From Spirochaetota bacterium (GTDB lineage Bacteria > Spirochaetota > JAGLSM01 > JAKPMW01), in contig JAKPMW010000391.1 of assembly GCA_029548715.1 (NCBI GenBank), forward strand, positions 1 to 6,715: DNA of 6,715 bases. Reading direction: 5' to 3'. The position numbers and the translations under genes were made by a program. The stretch's first letter is position 1; every line of letters starts with the position of its first letter. Below the pieces are notes generated by a model. It saw nothing but the letters and a program-made list of their open reading frames with translations, was not told where the DNA came from and ran no database searches. Below are positions 1 to 6,186 of the stretch, piece by piece.

Positions 1-180
1 AACAGAGTCGCTGGTCAACCAGGCCTCTGTGCAGGATTACTTTTTTTGTAAGGGGGGACTACGTGGAATTATTGTGGGACAGATACCCCTGCAATTGAAA
101 AAACCATGCTGCGTGCCAACGGACGACAACCTCGCCCCAAGCGGACAGCGGGTACGTTCCAGTGGCAGGCCAGGCGTCCT
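1..180. other. Left-edge region, probably intergenic
   Basis: No convincing gene was found here. The stretch lies downstream of the stop codon of the TPR protein gene. It holds an imperfect inverted repeat at 2-30, a run of seven T at 41-47, a run of six G at 52-57 and a run of six A at 98-103. Base composition is lower in GC and less codon-like than in the neighbouring genes, which fits non-coding sequence. One plus-strand frame is open from the edge to a TAA at 188-190, but it lacks a recognisable product and overlaps the end of the TPR gene. Confidence 0.5.
2..30. repeat. Imperfect inverted repeat (hairpin) near a T-run
   Basis: The outer arms ACAGAG (2-7) and CTCTGT (25-30) are exact reverse complements. 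Inside them CTGG (11-14) pairs with CCAG (19-22) around the four-base loop TCAA, and T15-A18 could extend this. An asymmetric 3x2 internal loop separates the two stems. Seven T residues follow at 41-47, ten bases past the stem. This is too far for a textbook intrinsic terminator, but a terminator for a plus-strand gene outside the window is possible. Confidence 0.3.
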
Positions 181-1227
181 TCAGCGATAATCAGTGTAGT
201 GTTTTCGCAGCCACTCAAGCCGCGCACGGGCCTCGAGAATCTGCCGCCTGAGCGCTGTCGAAGCCTGTCCTGACCGTGTCGCCAGATCGAGAAATTCGCG
301 GTAATACCTGACAGCGGCTTCAGCCTCACGGGCATTCCTGTCATAAAAACTGGCAGCATGATACAGGGCTGGCAGGTATCCGGCATTCTGCTCCCTTGTT
401 GCGGCATAGAGCCTGAAAATTCTGGCAAACTGGGCATCAGCCATGGCGAGCTTGCCCCTGCGTCCATAGGTGACTGCCAGGCCGGTGCGTGCGCGAATGT
501 CAATATCGGGATATTGTGGACTCATCGCATTCATGAAAGCCTCAACGGCATCATCCAGCCGGCCCAGTGCCTCCGCGGTATTTCCGGTCCACATGCTGGC
601 AAGGAGCCGGACCCGTTCGTCCTCACTGGCTGCAGCCGATTTGAAATCGGCAAGCGCCTGCTCGTATTTTCCCTGTGAAAACCGGGCCTGCCCCGCATAG
701 ACCCTGGCCAAGGCCAGGCGGGGACTTCGGGGATAGCGCCTGACAAAGAGGTCAAGAGCATGGACCGCCTCGTCATACTCGCCTTCTTCATAGACCCTGA
801 CCGCATGTGAGAAATCACGGTCTTCGGCACTCTCCTTGCCATCACGGGGAAGGTCAGCCCCGTTGGTCTGAGCACTCTGATTGGTCCGGGTCAGCGCGGT
901 ATCCCTTCTGGCTATTTTGAGAAAAAAATACCTGCGCAGCACCACCCGGTTGGATACGATCCTGGCAGTTTCGATTCGCCCCGTACCCTCGGCAACCGCC
1001 TTGATGACAAGCTCAATCCGGTCATCAAGCCGTCTGTTACTGAGGATGGTCATCAGTGAGGGCGTGATGAGTCTGTGCTCCCAATCCCCTCCTGCAAGAG
1101 GCTCAAGCGGGATTGTGACCAGATCCCCAACCCGTACCTGAAGCGTTTTCTGTTCAAACGACTCAAGGGCCATGCCGGCAGCCAGGGCACACAATACCAG
1201 TCCTGCGGCAAACCATGCTGTCTTCAT
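181..1227 (-). CDS. Secreted TPR-repeat protein with N-terminal beta domain
   Basis: This is a 348-residue exported protein of unknown specific function. Residues 1-20 look like a signal peptide: K2, a hydrophobic core over about 4-17, and probable signal peptidase I cleavage after A20 (GMA/LES). C13 is preceded by Leu, so it does not form a normal lipobox. Residues about 28-105 alternate in a beta-strand pattern, with a GDW at 47-49 and a GTG at 81-83. This is loosely reminiscent of chagasin/I42-type Ig folds, but that is only an inference. A polar linker (about 108-135) leads to tetratricopeptide-like helices over about 138-315, with typical spacing such as YEEGEYDEAV, FSQGKYEQAL, ALGRLDDAVEAF and AEAAVRYYREFL. 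TPRs mediate protein-protein contacts, so an envelope scaffold is likely. The ATG start overlaps the TGA of the upstream gene (ATGA, 1224-1227) and has a GGAGG six bases upstream, so translation is probably coupled. It is the last visible gene of the smc operon. Confidence 0.85.
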   Translation of the reverse strand: MKTAWFAAGLVLCALAAGMALESFEQKTLQVRVGDLVTIPLEPLAGGDWEHRLITPSLMTILSNRRLDDRIELVIKAVAEGTGRIETARIVSNRVVLRRYFFLKIARRDTALTRTNQSAQTNGADLPRDGKESAEDRDFSHAVRVYEEGEYDEAVHALDLFVRRYPRSPRLALARVYAGQARFSQGKYEQALADFKSAAASEDERVRLLASMWTGNTAEALGRLDDAVEAFMNAMSPQYPDIDIRARTGLAVTYGRRGKLAMADAQFARIFRLYAATREQNAGYLPALYHAASFYDRNAREAEAAVRYYREFLDLATRSGQASTALRRQILEARARLEWLRKHYTDYR

Positions 1228-1658
1228 TTTCGTCCTCCCAGACTCCGGGAGCTGCCCCCAGCTTGCACCTGCCTGCCGGTATTCTGTTGCCTGAGACCAT
1301 CTTCCCCGGGAACAGACCCTGGATCAAGCCTGGATTCGTCGAGCTCGTATTCCTTGCGTTCAAACCGTGTCAGGTTGGAACCAGCCCCCCTGGTAAAAAA
1401 CCGGACAGGCCCCGCAAGGGAAAAACTGTCGGTTTCAAAAAGCTGTTCTGATGTGTCGATCAGGATTCCGTCCCGCACGGGTCTGTCTTTTGGCAACGAT
1501 GTCTCAGGCATGGCATCAGGGTCAGTTTCGGGCACCCTTTCGCTCTTTCGTCCTCCCGAAAACAGCAGGAGCGTGAGGATAAAAATCCCCAGGCACATGC
1601 CCAGCAGGGGCCACTTGTTTTGTTTGAGCTCGTCAAGAAGATTGAATTCCGGCTTCAT
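1224..1658 (-). CDS. Single-pass membrane protein, 144 aa, unknown function
   Basis: I do not recognise this family. The first 15 residues are a short, presumably cytoplasmic, segment ending in K15. Residues 16-33 form one clear hydrophobic transmembrane helix (WPLLGMCLGI onward, ending LLLF). The remaining roughly 110 residues are rich in Pro, Glu, Asp, Gly, Arg and Ser. They look mostly disordered, apart from a more ordered stretch around 76-108 (FETDSF, GPVRFF, RFERKEY). A type II topology with the tail outside the cytoplasm is plausible, but flanking positive charge does not decide it. The gene starts 39 nt after the smc stop and overlaps the next gene by four bases, so all three are probably one transcript. 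The only Shine-Dalgarno-like site is GGAG at 1672-1675, about 13 nt from the ATG, so initiation may be weak or depend on coupling. A role in linking SMC to the envelope would be speculation. Confidence 0.75.
   Translation of the reverse strand: MKPEFNLLDELKQNKWPLLGMCLGIFILTLLLFSGGRKSERVPETDPDAMPETSLPKDRPVRDGILIDTSEQLFETDSFSLAGPVRFFTRGAGSNLTRFERKEYELDESRLDPGSVPGEDGLRQQNTGRQVQAGGSSRSLGGRK
1234..1238 (-). promoter_or_regulatory. Ribosome binding site of the TPR protein gene
   Basis: GGAGG on the minus strand lies six bases before the ATG at 1225-1227. It lies inside the last codons of the upstream membrane-protein gene. Together with the ATGA overlap, it supports this start and translational coupling. 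Confidence 0.7.
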
Positions 1659-1697
1659 GAATCAGACTACACTCCAGACCCGTACCCGGCAACAGAA

Positions 1698-4520
1698 TCA
1701 GGTTACCTCGTACTTCTTTTTGAGCTTTTCGAGCTCGTTGACATCAAGGGAGAGTGCCGTCGAGACTCCATCCTCTTCCATGGAAATCCCGTAGAGGGCG
1801 TCCGCCACCTTGAGGGTGTTGATATTGTGCGAAATGATGAGGAACTGTGTTGTCTCACGAAATTCAAGAAGCATTTTTTTGAAACGCTCGACATTGGGCC
1901 CGTCCAGCGCAGCATCAATTTCGTCCAGCAGACAAAACGGGCTGGGCTTGACCATAAAAATGGCAAACAAGAGGGCGATGGCAGTCATGGATGCCTCACC
2001 ACCCGAGAGCAAGGCCTCGTTTTGCAGAGCTTTTGAGGGAGGCTGAACCAGGATTTCAATCCCGGACTCGAGTACATTTTCGGGGTTGGTCAGGTTGAGC
2101 TCGGCCTTGCCGCCGTCGAAGAGGCGGCGGAAGATCTTGTGAAAATTGACCTTGATCCTGTTAAACGTCTGGTGAAACAGCTCTTCAGAGTTTTTGTTGA
2201 TTTCCTTGATGATGGACTCAAGATTTTTTTGCGACTTTTCGATGTCGTCAATCTGTTCCTTAAGAAGACGATAGCGTTCGTCAAGCTCACGGCACTCGTC
2301 AATGGCCATGGCGTTGACCTGGCCAAGATCTCGCAGTTCATCCTTGATCTTTTTGAGCTCTGTCCGCATCTCTCCGATGTCAAATTTCCGGTTGCGGATT
2401 TCTTTTTCGTGTTCGCGGAGGTCAATACTGTAGTTTTCGTAAAAATTTTCGTAGATCGTGCGCATCTCGACCTCGATCATCGTAATGGCACGCGTCGCTT
2501 CCTCGGTACGGCCGTGGAACTCCTCAAGCTGCTCCTTGCACTCCCGCGCCTTCTTTTCCTTTCCCGAAGACGCCTGGGTAATGGTTGACAGGCTTTTCGA
2601 GATCCGGGCCAGATCGCTTTTCAGTTTTTCCTGTTTTGCAACTGCCTTAGCCTGTTCCTTCTCAAACCCGCCCACCTCGACATCAATCCGGGAGATGGTC
2701 TCGCGCGCCTGGGTGATGCTGGCCAGGACACCCTCGCGCTGTTTCTCGACATCGCGGCGAAAGCCCTGCTGGGTTGCCATGCTTTCGTCAACAGCCAGAC
2801 TTTTTTCGCGCATCTGGACGAGGGCCAGTTGTGAATCGTGCATCATCTGCTTGATGGTTTCGATCCGGGCCTGCTGGTTGCGGATGTCCGTCTCAAGAAA
2901 GACAATCCGCTCTTTGTGGGCCTTCTCGTCCCGCTGCATGTCAACAATCGCCTTGTCAAGCGACTCTTTTTGGGAATGGATACCCTCGCGGGCAAAAATG
3001 ATCTCGTCAAACCCGGAAATCAGGTTATCAAGCTGGGCAAACTGCTGCCGCAACTGGTCCACGGAAGACATTCGCTGCTCGAGACTGTCCCGCAGGGCGG
3101 TCAGGGTTGACCTGACCTTTTCCTTGTCGCTGTGGCGGGTAAAATCAAGGGTTGACAGGTCCGAGAGCACATCCTTGCGGCCTTTGAGAAAAACCCCCAG
3201 TTCGTCAAGTGCACGGGCAATGCTGGTCTTGAGATCCTGCTTGAGTTCGGCAGACCCCTTCAGCTCAGCCTTGCGCTTGTCGATAGCCTCAACCATGCGG
3301 TTGATGACTTCTTCAAGACGGTCACGGGCCTCGACGAGGGCAACCTCAAGATCGGCGATCTTTTTGCGATAGGTTTCGATATTGACCGCATCATCATCCA
3401 CAATCTTCTGGATGGCAGTGATATCGCGGGCATACTGCTCAAGGTTATCCTGCCGCTCGGCGATCATCCCGGCGAGATTGGACTTTTCCCTGGTCAGGTC
3501 TTCGATGATCGCATCAATCTTCGCCAGACGCTGGTCACTCTGCAGCAGGGCTGCATCCCACTCCTTGATATTGAGTTCGAGGGACATCTTGCGATCACCC
3601 AGGGAGGCGATCCGCTGACGCAGGGTGCTGATTTCGGTTTCGTGCTGCAGGATCTCGGTCTGAATGGCATGCTGATTATGCTGCAGGTCCTGGCTCTGGG
3701 CAAGCGAGGCATCAATCTCCATCTCGATGCTCTTGAGCTTGTCAAGCAGGGCCTGTTTCTTGTCCAGCAGCTTTTGCAGTATGTCATTTTTCGCTTCAAG
3801 CTCGCGCTTGAGATCAAAAACCTTGACCAGATGGATATCGACCTCAATGGCAATCCGCCGGTCCATCAGCTTGTTGTAGCGCTCGGCCTTTTCGGCCTGC
3901 TTCTTCTTGGTCTGGTACTGCCGCTCGACTTCGATCAGGGTAGGCCGGATCTGCTTGAGGTTGGCCTCGGCCCGTTCAAGATCCCGCTCTGTCTCGCGCC
4001 GCTTGTTGCGGTATTTGAGGATCCCCGCCGCCTCCTCAAAAATCTCACGGCGCTCCTCGGGCTTTTGCTTGAGAATCCGGTCGATCTCGCCCTGGCGCAT
4101 GGAGGCGTATGCCCCCCGCCCAGCGCCTGTTCCCAGAAACAGGTTTGTTATGTCCTTGAGGATGCATTTGTTTTTATTGATAAAAAATTCACTCGTTCCG
4201 TCACGGTAAATCCGGCGCGTGATGTTGACCTCGGCATACTCGATGGGAAGGAGGTTGTCCGTATTTTCGATGGTCAGGGATACCTCAGCCAGCGAAAGCG
4301 GCTTGAGGGAGGGCGAGCCGTGAAAGATGAGCTGCTCGGATGTTCGCACACGCAAATCGGAAAGCTTTGTCTCTCCAGTTACCCAGTTGAGGGCATCAAT
4401 CAGATTGGACTTTCCCGCCCCGTTGGGTCCGACGATAGCCGTGATCCCCTTCTGGAAATCAACCACGACCTTGCGTCCAAACGTCTTGAAACCATAGATC
4501 TTGAGGTTCTTGAGGAACAA
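1698..4520 (-). CDS. smc: Chromosome segregation ATPase SMC, short form
   Basis: SMC proteins are ABC-type ATPases that dimerise and organise and compact the nucleoid in the cytoplasm. The N-terminal head carries MFLKNLKIYGFKTF at 1-14, Walker A GPNGAGKS at 31-38, an LR motif at 56-57 and the Q-loop Q143 in MRQGEID. The C-terminal head carries LGQVNAMAI (732-740), the signature LSGGEASMTA (838-847), Walker B FCLLDE (862-867), the D-loop ALD (871-873) and switch histidine H898 in ISHN. Between them, about 172-775, the sequence is almost entirely heptad-like, charged coiled coil. Typical bacterial SMCs have about 1,150-1,200 residues and a hinge of some 150 residues with conserved glycines. I see no such domain here, only short non-coil breaks near 440-465 and 499-516. 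The signature also has Ala where Lys or Arg is usual after SGGE. Start: TTG at 4518-4520 is the only initiator codon between the in-frame TGA (4533-4535) and the conserved N-terminus. It has AGGA seven bases upstream. No scpA or scpB lies alongside. Confidence 0.96.
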   Translation of the reverse strand: MFLKNLKIYGFKTFGRKVVVDFQKGITAIVGPNGAGKSNLIDALNWVTGETKLSDLRVRTSEQLIFHGSPSLKPLSLAEVSLTIENTDNLLPIEYAEVNITRRIYRDGTSEFFINKNKCILKDITNLFLGTGAGRGAYASMRQGEIDRILKQKPEERREIFEEAAGILKYRNKRRETERDLERAEANLKQIRPTLIEVERQYQTKKKQAEKAERYNKLMDRRIAIEVDIHLVKVFDLKRELEAKNDILQKLLDKKQALLDKLKSIEMEIDASLAQSQDLQHNQHAIQTEILQHETEISTLRQRIASLGDRKMSLELNIKEWDAALLQSDQRLAKIDAIIEDLTREKSNLAGMIAERQDNLEQYARDITAIQKIVDDDAVNIETYRKKIADLEVALVEARDRLEEVINRMVEAIDKRKAELKGSAELKQDLKTSIARALDELGVFLKGRKDVLSDLSTLDFTRHSDKEKVRSTLTALRDSLEQRMSSVDQLRQQFAQLDNLISGFDEIIFAREGIHSQKESLDKAIVDMQRDEKAHKERIVFLETDIRNQQARIETIKQMMHDSQLALVQMREKSLAVDESMATQQGFRRDVEKQREGVLASITQARETISRIDVEVGGFEKEQAKAVAKQEKLKSDLARISKSLSTITQASSGKEKKARECKEQLEEFHGRTEEATRAITMIEVEMRTIYENFYENYSIDLREHEKEIRNRKFDIGEMRTELKKIKDELRDLGQVNAMAIDECRELDERYRLLKEQIDDIEKSQKNLESIIKEINKNSEELFHQTFNRIKVNFHKIFRRLFDGGKAELNLTNPENVLESGIEILVQPPSKALQNEALLSGGEASMTAIALLFAIFMVKPSPFCLLDEIDAALDGPNVERFKKMLLEFRETTQFLIISHNINTLKVADALYGISMEEDGVSTALSLDVNELEKLKKKYEVT

Positions 4521-4527
4521 GGGAGCA

Positions 4528-4531
4528 TCCT
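4528..4531 (-). promoter_or_regulatory. Ribosome binding site supporting the TTG start of smc
   Basis: AGGA on the minus strand ends seven bases before the TTG at 4518-4520. An in-frame stop at 4533-4535 excludes any longer reading frame, and the next residues match the conserved SMC N-terminus. The TTG is therefore well supported as the initiation codon. Confidence 0.65.
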
Positions 4532-4549
4532 GTCATTGGAGGTTGTGCC

Positions 4550-4579
4550 TTTGTAAGATACGCACGAAGGAAGCGTCAA
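4550..4579 (-). promoter_or_regulatory. Candidate sigma-70-like promoter for the smc operon
   Basis: On the minus strand TTGACG (4574-4579) resembles a -35 box. TACAAA (4550-4555), 18 bases downstream, resembles a -10 box with four of six consensus matches. Transcription would begin near 4543 and leave a leader of about 20 nt containing the AGGA ribosome binding site. The alternative -10 TATCTT lies only 13 bases from TTGACG and fits poorly. The call rests on consensus resemblance only. Confidence 0.3.
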
Positions 4580-4635
4580 GACAAGGGCACAGACGGTCCC
4601 GGCAGGTGTATCTTTGCCGTACCCATCCTTCAGCC

Positions 4636-4640
4636 GGAGA
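4636..4640 (+). promoter_or_regulatory. Ribosome binding site of mazG
   Basis: GGAGA lies four bases before the ATG at 4645. The reading frame is open further upstream to before 4501, into the antisense of smc. The MazG family N-terminus and this site both favour the ATG at 4645 over the upstream in-frame ATG at 4501. Confidence 0.6.
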
Positions 4641-4644
4641 ACCC

Positions 4645-5451
4645 ATGAACACCTGCCTTGAGGCCTTTCGGGCCGTTGTCGAGCTTGTCAAAACCCTGCG
4701 TGCCCCTGATGGCTGCCCGTGGGACAGGGAACAGACCCTTGAAAGCATCACACCCTACATCCTCGAGGAATGCCACGAGCTGCTTGAGGCCCTGGCCCGC
4801 AGGGACGAGAGTGGAATTTGTGAGGAAAGCGGAGATCTCCTCTTTCAAATCGTGTTTCTTGCCCAGATCGAGGCTGAAGCGGGTCGCTTCGGGATGAAAG
4901 AGATTCTCGAACGGATTCATGCCAAGATGGTCTCACGGCACCCCCATGTATTCGGGGATGCGGCCGTGCACGATGTTGAAACCGTCCTTGCCAACTGGGA
5001 AAAACTCAAGGCTGCCGAGCAGGACAAGCAACACCGCACCTCCATCCTGGATGGGGTCCCGTCCAGCCTGCCGGCACTCTCCCGCGCCGCTGCTGTCCAG
5101 CGCAAGGCCGCCCGCGTTGGTTTTGACTGGTCCGATATCAGGGATGTCCTTGAAAAGGTCGCAGAGGAGATTGACGAACTCAGGGAGGCCGAGGCAGCCC
5201 GGGATCAGACGGCCATCCGGGAAGAGTTTGGGGATATCCTCTTTGCCCTCGTCAACCTGGCCCGAAAAAGCGGAATAGACCCCGAACAGGCCCTGACAGC
5301 GAGCACGGAAAAATTCATCCGCCGCTTTCACCACATTGAAGGTCAGGCCGTCCGGAGCGCGACACCCCTGGGGGATTGTTCCCTCGAAACAATGGACCGC
5401 TGGTGGGATGAGGCAAAGGCCCTCGAACGAACCGAAGCCCAGCCAGGCTGA
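4645..5451 (+). CDS. mazG: Nucleoside triphosphate pyrophosphohydrolase MazG
   Basis: MazG hydrolyses (d)NTPs, including non-canonical ones, to the monophosphate and pyrophosphate, and in some bacteria it affects the stringent response. It is a cytoplasmic, Mg-dependent all-alpha enzyme. The 268 residues match full-length, two-domain family members. The N-terminal domain has CPWDREQT at 24-31, EECHE at 41-45 and ESGD at 61-64, the EExxE and ExxD metal-ligand pattern. RHPHVFGD (98-105) and the linker DGVPSSLPALSRAAAVQRKA (136-155) follow. The C-terminal domain, usually the catalytic one, has FDW at 160-162, EEIDE at 174-178, EEFGD at 193-197 and NLARKSGIDPEQAL at 204-217. It ends with FIRRF and WWDEAK. 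All expected ligands are present, so it should be active. It is divergent from smc and convergent with the M14 peptidase gene, and appears to be transcribed alone. Confidence 0.96.
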   Translation: MNTCLEAFRAVVELVKTLRAPDGCPWDREQTLESITPYILEECHELLEALARRDESGICEESGDLLFQIVFLAQIEAEAGRFGMKEILERIHAKMVSRHPHVFGDAAVHDVETVLANWEKLKAAEQDKQHRTSILDGVPSSLPALSRAAAVQRKAARVGFDWSDIRDVLEKVAEEIDELREAEAARDQTAIREEFGDILFALVNLARKSGIDPEQALTASTEKFIRRFHHIEGQAVRSATPLGDCSLETMDRWWDEAKALERTEAQPG

Positions 5452-5463
5452 CACGCATCAGCC
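5446..5463. terminator. Inverted repeat containing both convergent stop codons, possible bidirectional terminator
   Basis: GGCTGA (5446-5451) and TCAGCC (5458-5463) are exact reverse complements around the six-base loop CACGCA. The left arm contains the TGA of mazG and the right arm the TGA of the M14 gene read on the minus strand. CCA (5443-5445) could pair further with TGG (5467-5469) across a three-base bulge. No T-run follows in either direction, so classical intrinsic termination is doubtful. The hairpin could still limit read-through or protect 3' ends. Confidence 0.35.
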
Positions 5464-6186
5464 ACGTGGGACAAGGCGGACTCCGAGTTCGCGAAAAAAC
5501 TCTTCAAGCACGACCCGCTGATACACGAGCCTGGTGTCCAGCGCGAGGCCGCGCTCGATCTCGATCCCGAAAGCGGGAATCCTGCGGGTTGCACAATACC
5601 ATGTCAGCGTGTCAGGCATGGGCTTTTGCACAACCACAAACCTGTTTTGTGCCCAGATCCGGGCATTGACCCGTCCGGCAACGCGTTCTGCAAGCGGGAT
5701 CAGTTCGGGAAGGTCAATGAAAAAACTCTGGCCATATTCGTTCCAGTCTGTCCTGAACTGGTTCCACCCCTCATGGAGATTCAGGACAAAGTCGATCCTG
5801 TGCGTCTCGATCCACCTGCGAACATGGTGAGCCAGAAGGTCAATCGCCGTGTAATTGTCCCGCTGCAGTCCAAACTGGCGATTGATGTCTTCAATGTACG
5901 AACGCGTATTGATCCGTCTGGCCGGTGCAACCGGCCAGGGACAGGCGACAAGATACCCCCGATCGGGCTGCCGGGTACGGATAAAGGATTCGAGGTACTG
6001 CCCGGCAGACTGCTCGTCACTGTGGGGAGCAAACAGCAGGATGCGCGGCCCAGGCTTGCCGGTATCGAACGTGTAATACCAGGTTGCAAAGTCGGTTCCG
6101 GGCATGAGGGCGTGCCCCCGCCAGACCGATGCGGAGGCAGATATCGCCACGCAGGTACAGATCAGCAGTACCGCAGCAGATCTCAC
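5458..6186 (-). CDS. Secreted M14-type zinc carboxypeptidase/deacylase
   Basis: This 242-residue protein matches the zinc-dependent M14 fold that includes metallocarboxypeptidases and the succinylglutamate desuccinylase/aspartoacylase group. Residues 1-20 are a hydrophobic signal peptide with probable cleavage after SAS. The HxxE zinc motif is H55-S-D-E58 in FAPHSDEQSAG. R90/R91, N93 and then DINRQF (100-105) correspond to the substrate-binding Arg and Asn-Arg region. The third zinc ligand is H138 in NLHEG. The catalytic Glu is probably E209 or E211 in FGIEIERG. It probably removes an acyl or amino-acid group from a substrate outside the cytoplasm, perhaps a peptidoglycan or peptide fragment, but the substrate cannot be read from the sequence. 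Start: GTG at 6184-6186 overlaps the upstream TGA (GTGA) and has GGGAG eight bases upstream, giving the complete signal peptide. It is probably co-transcribed with the partial repeat-protein gene. Confidence 0.82.
   Translation of the reverse strand: MRSAAVLLICTCVAISASASVWRGHALMPGTDFATWYYTFDTGKPGPRILLFAPHSDEQSAGQYLESFIRTRQPDRGYLVACPWPVAPARRINTRSYIEDINRQFGLQRDNYTAIDLLAHHVRRWIETHRIDFVLNLHEGWNQFRTDWNEYGQSFFIDLPELIPLAERVAGRVNARIWAQNRFVVVQKPMPDTLTWYCATRRIPAFGIEIERGLALDTRLVYQRVVLEEFFRELGVRLVPRG

Larger units (their letters stand above)
4521..4644. promoter_or_regulatory. Divergent control region between smc and mazG
   Basis: This 124-bp gap separates the smc operon (leftward) from mazG (rightward) and must hold the promoters of both unless they lie in coding DNA. 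For smc the best pair is described separately at 4550-4579. For mazG a weak candidate is CTGTCA (4530-4535) with TAAGAT (4554-4559), 18 bases apart. It would overlap the smc promoter back to back and give a leader of roughly 80 nt. The mazG leader also contains an exact five-base inverted repeat, CGGCA (4600-4604) and TGCCG (4615-4619), with a ten-base loop. No known operator or riboswitch was recognised. Confidence 0.5.

Noticed and set aside
98..122. Possible minus-strand terminator: weak stem before six U for the smc operon
   Set aside because: Only three or four pairs, including a wobble, can form next to the U-run (A-run at 98-103), so the stem is too weak to call.
2..190. Plus-strand frame open from the left edge to TAA at 188-190, possibly the end of an upstream gene
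   Set aside because: About 62 codons without a recognisable motif. The sequence after about position 45 has runs and composition unlike the neighbours, and it would overlap the TPR gene end. It cannot be excluded without the sequence to the left.
1075..1794. Plus-strand open frame of 239 codons across the membrane-protein gene
   Set aside because: It is low-complexity Ser/Arg/Pro sequence opposite three genes with clear signals (membrane helix, coupled starts, SMC C-terminus).
2458..3372. Plus-strand open frame of 304 codons antisense to smc
   Set aside because: It is extremely rich in Ser and Arg with no domain. It lies opposite the smc coiled coil, whose composition keeps the antisense frame open.
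3642..4556. Second plus-strand open frame of 304 codons antisense to smc
   Set aside because: Its Leu/Val/Asp-rich translation reflects the reverse complement of the conserved SMC head and coil codons. No family or credible start context was seen.
5462..5469. Eight-base palindrome CCACGTGG
   Set aside because: It lies in the last codons of the M14 gene, occurs once, and is short enough to arise by chance.
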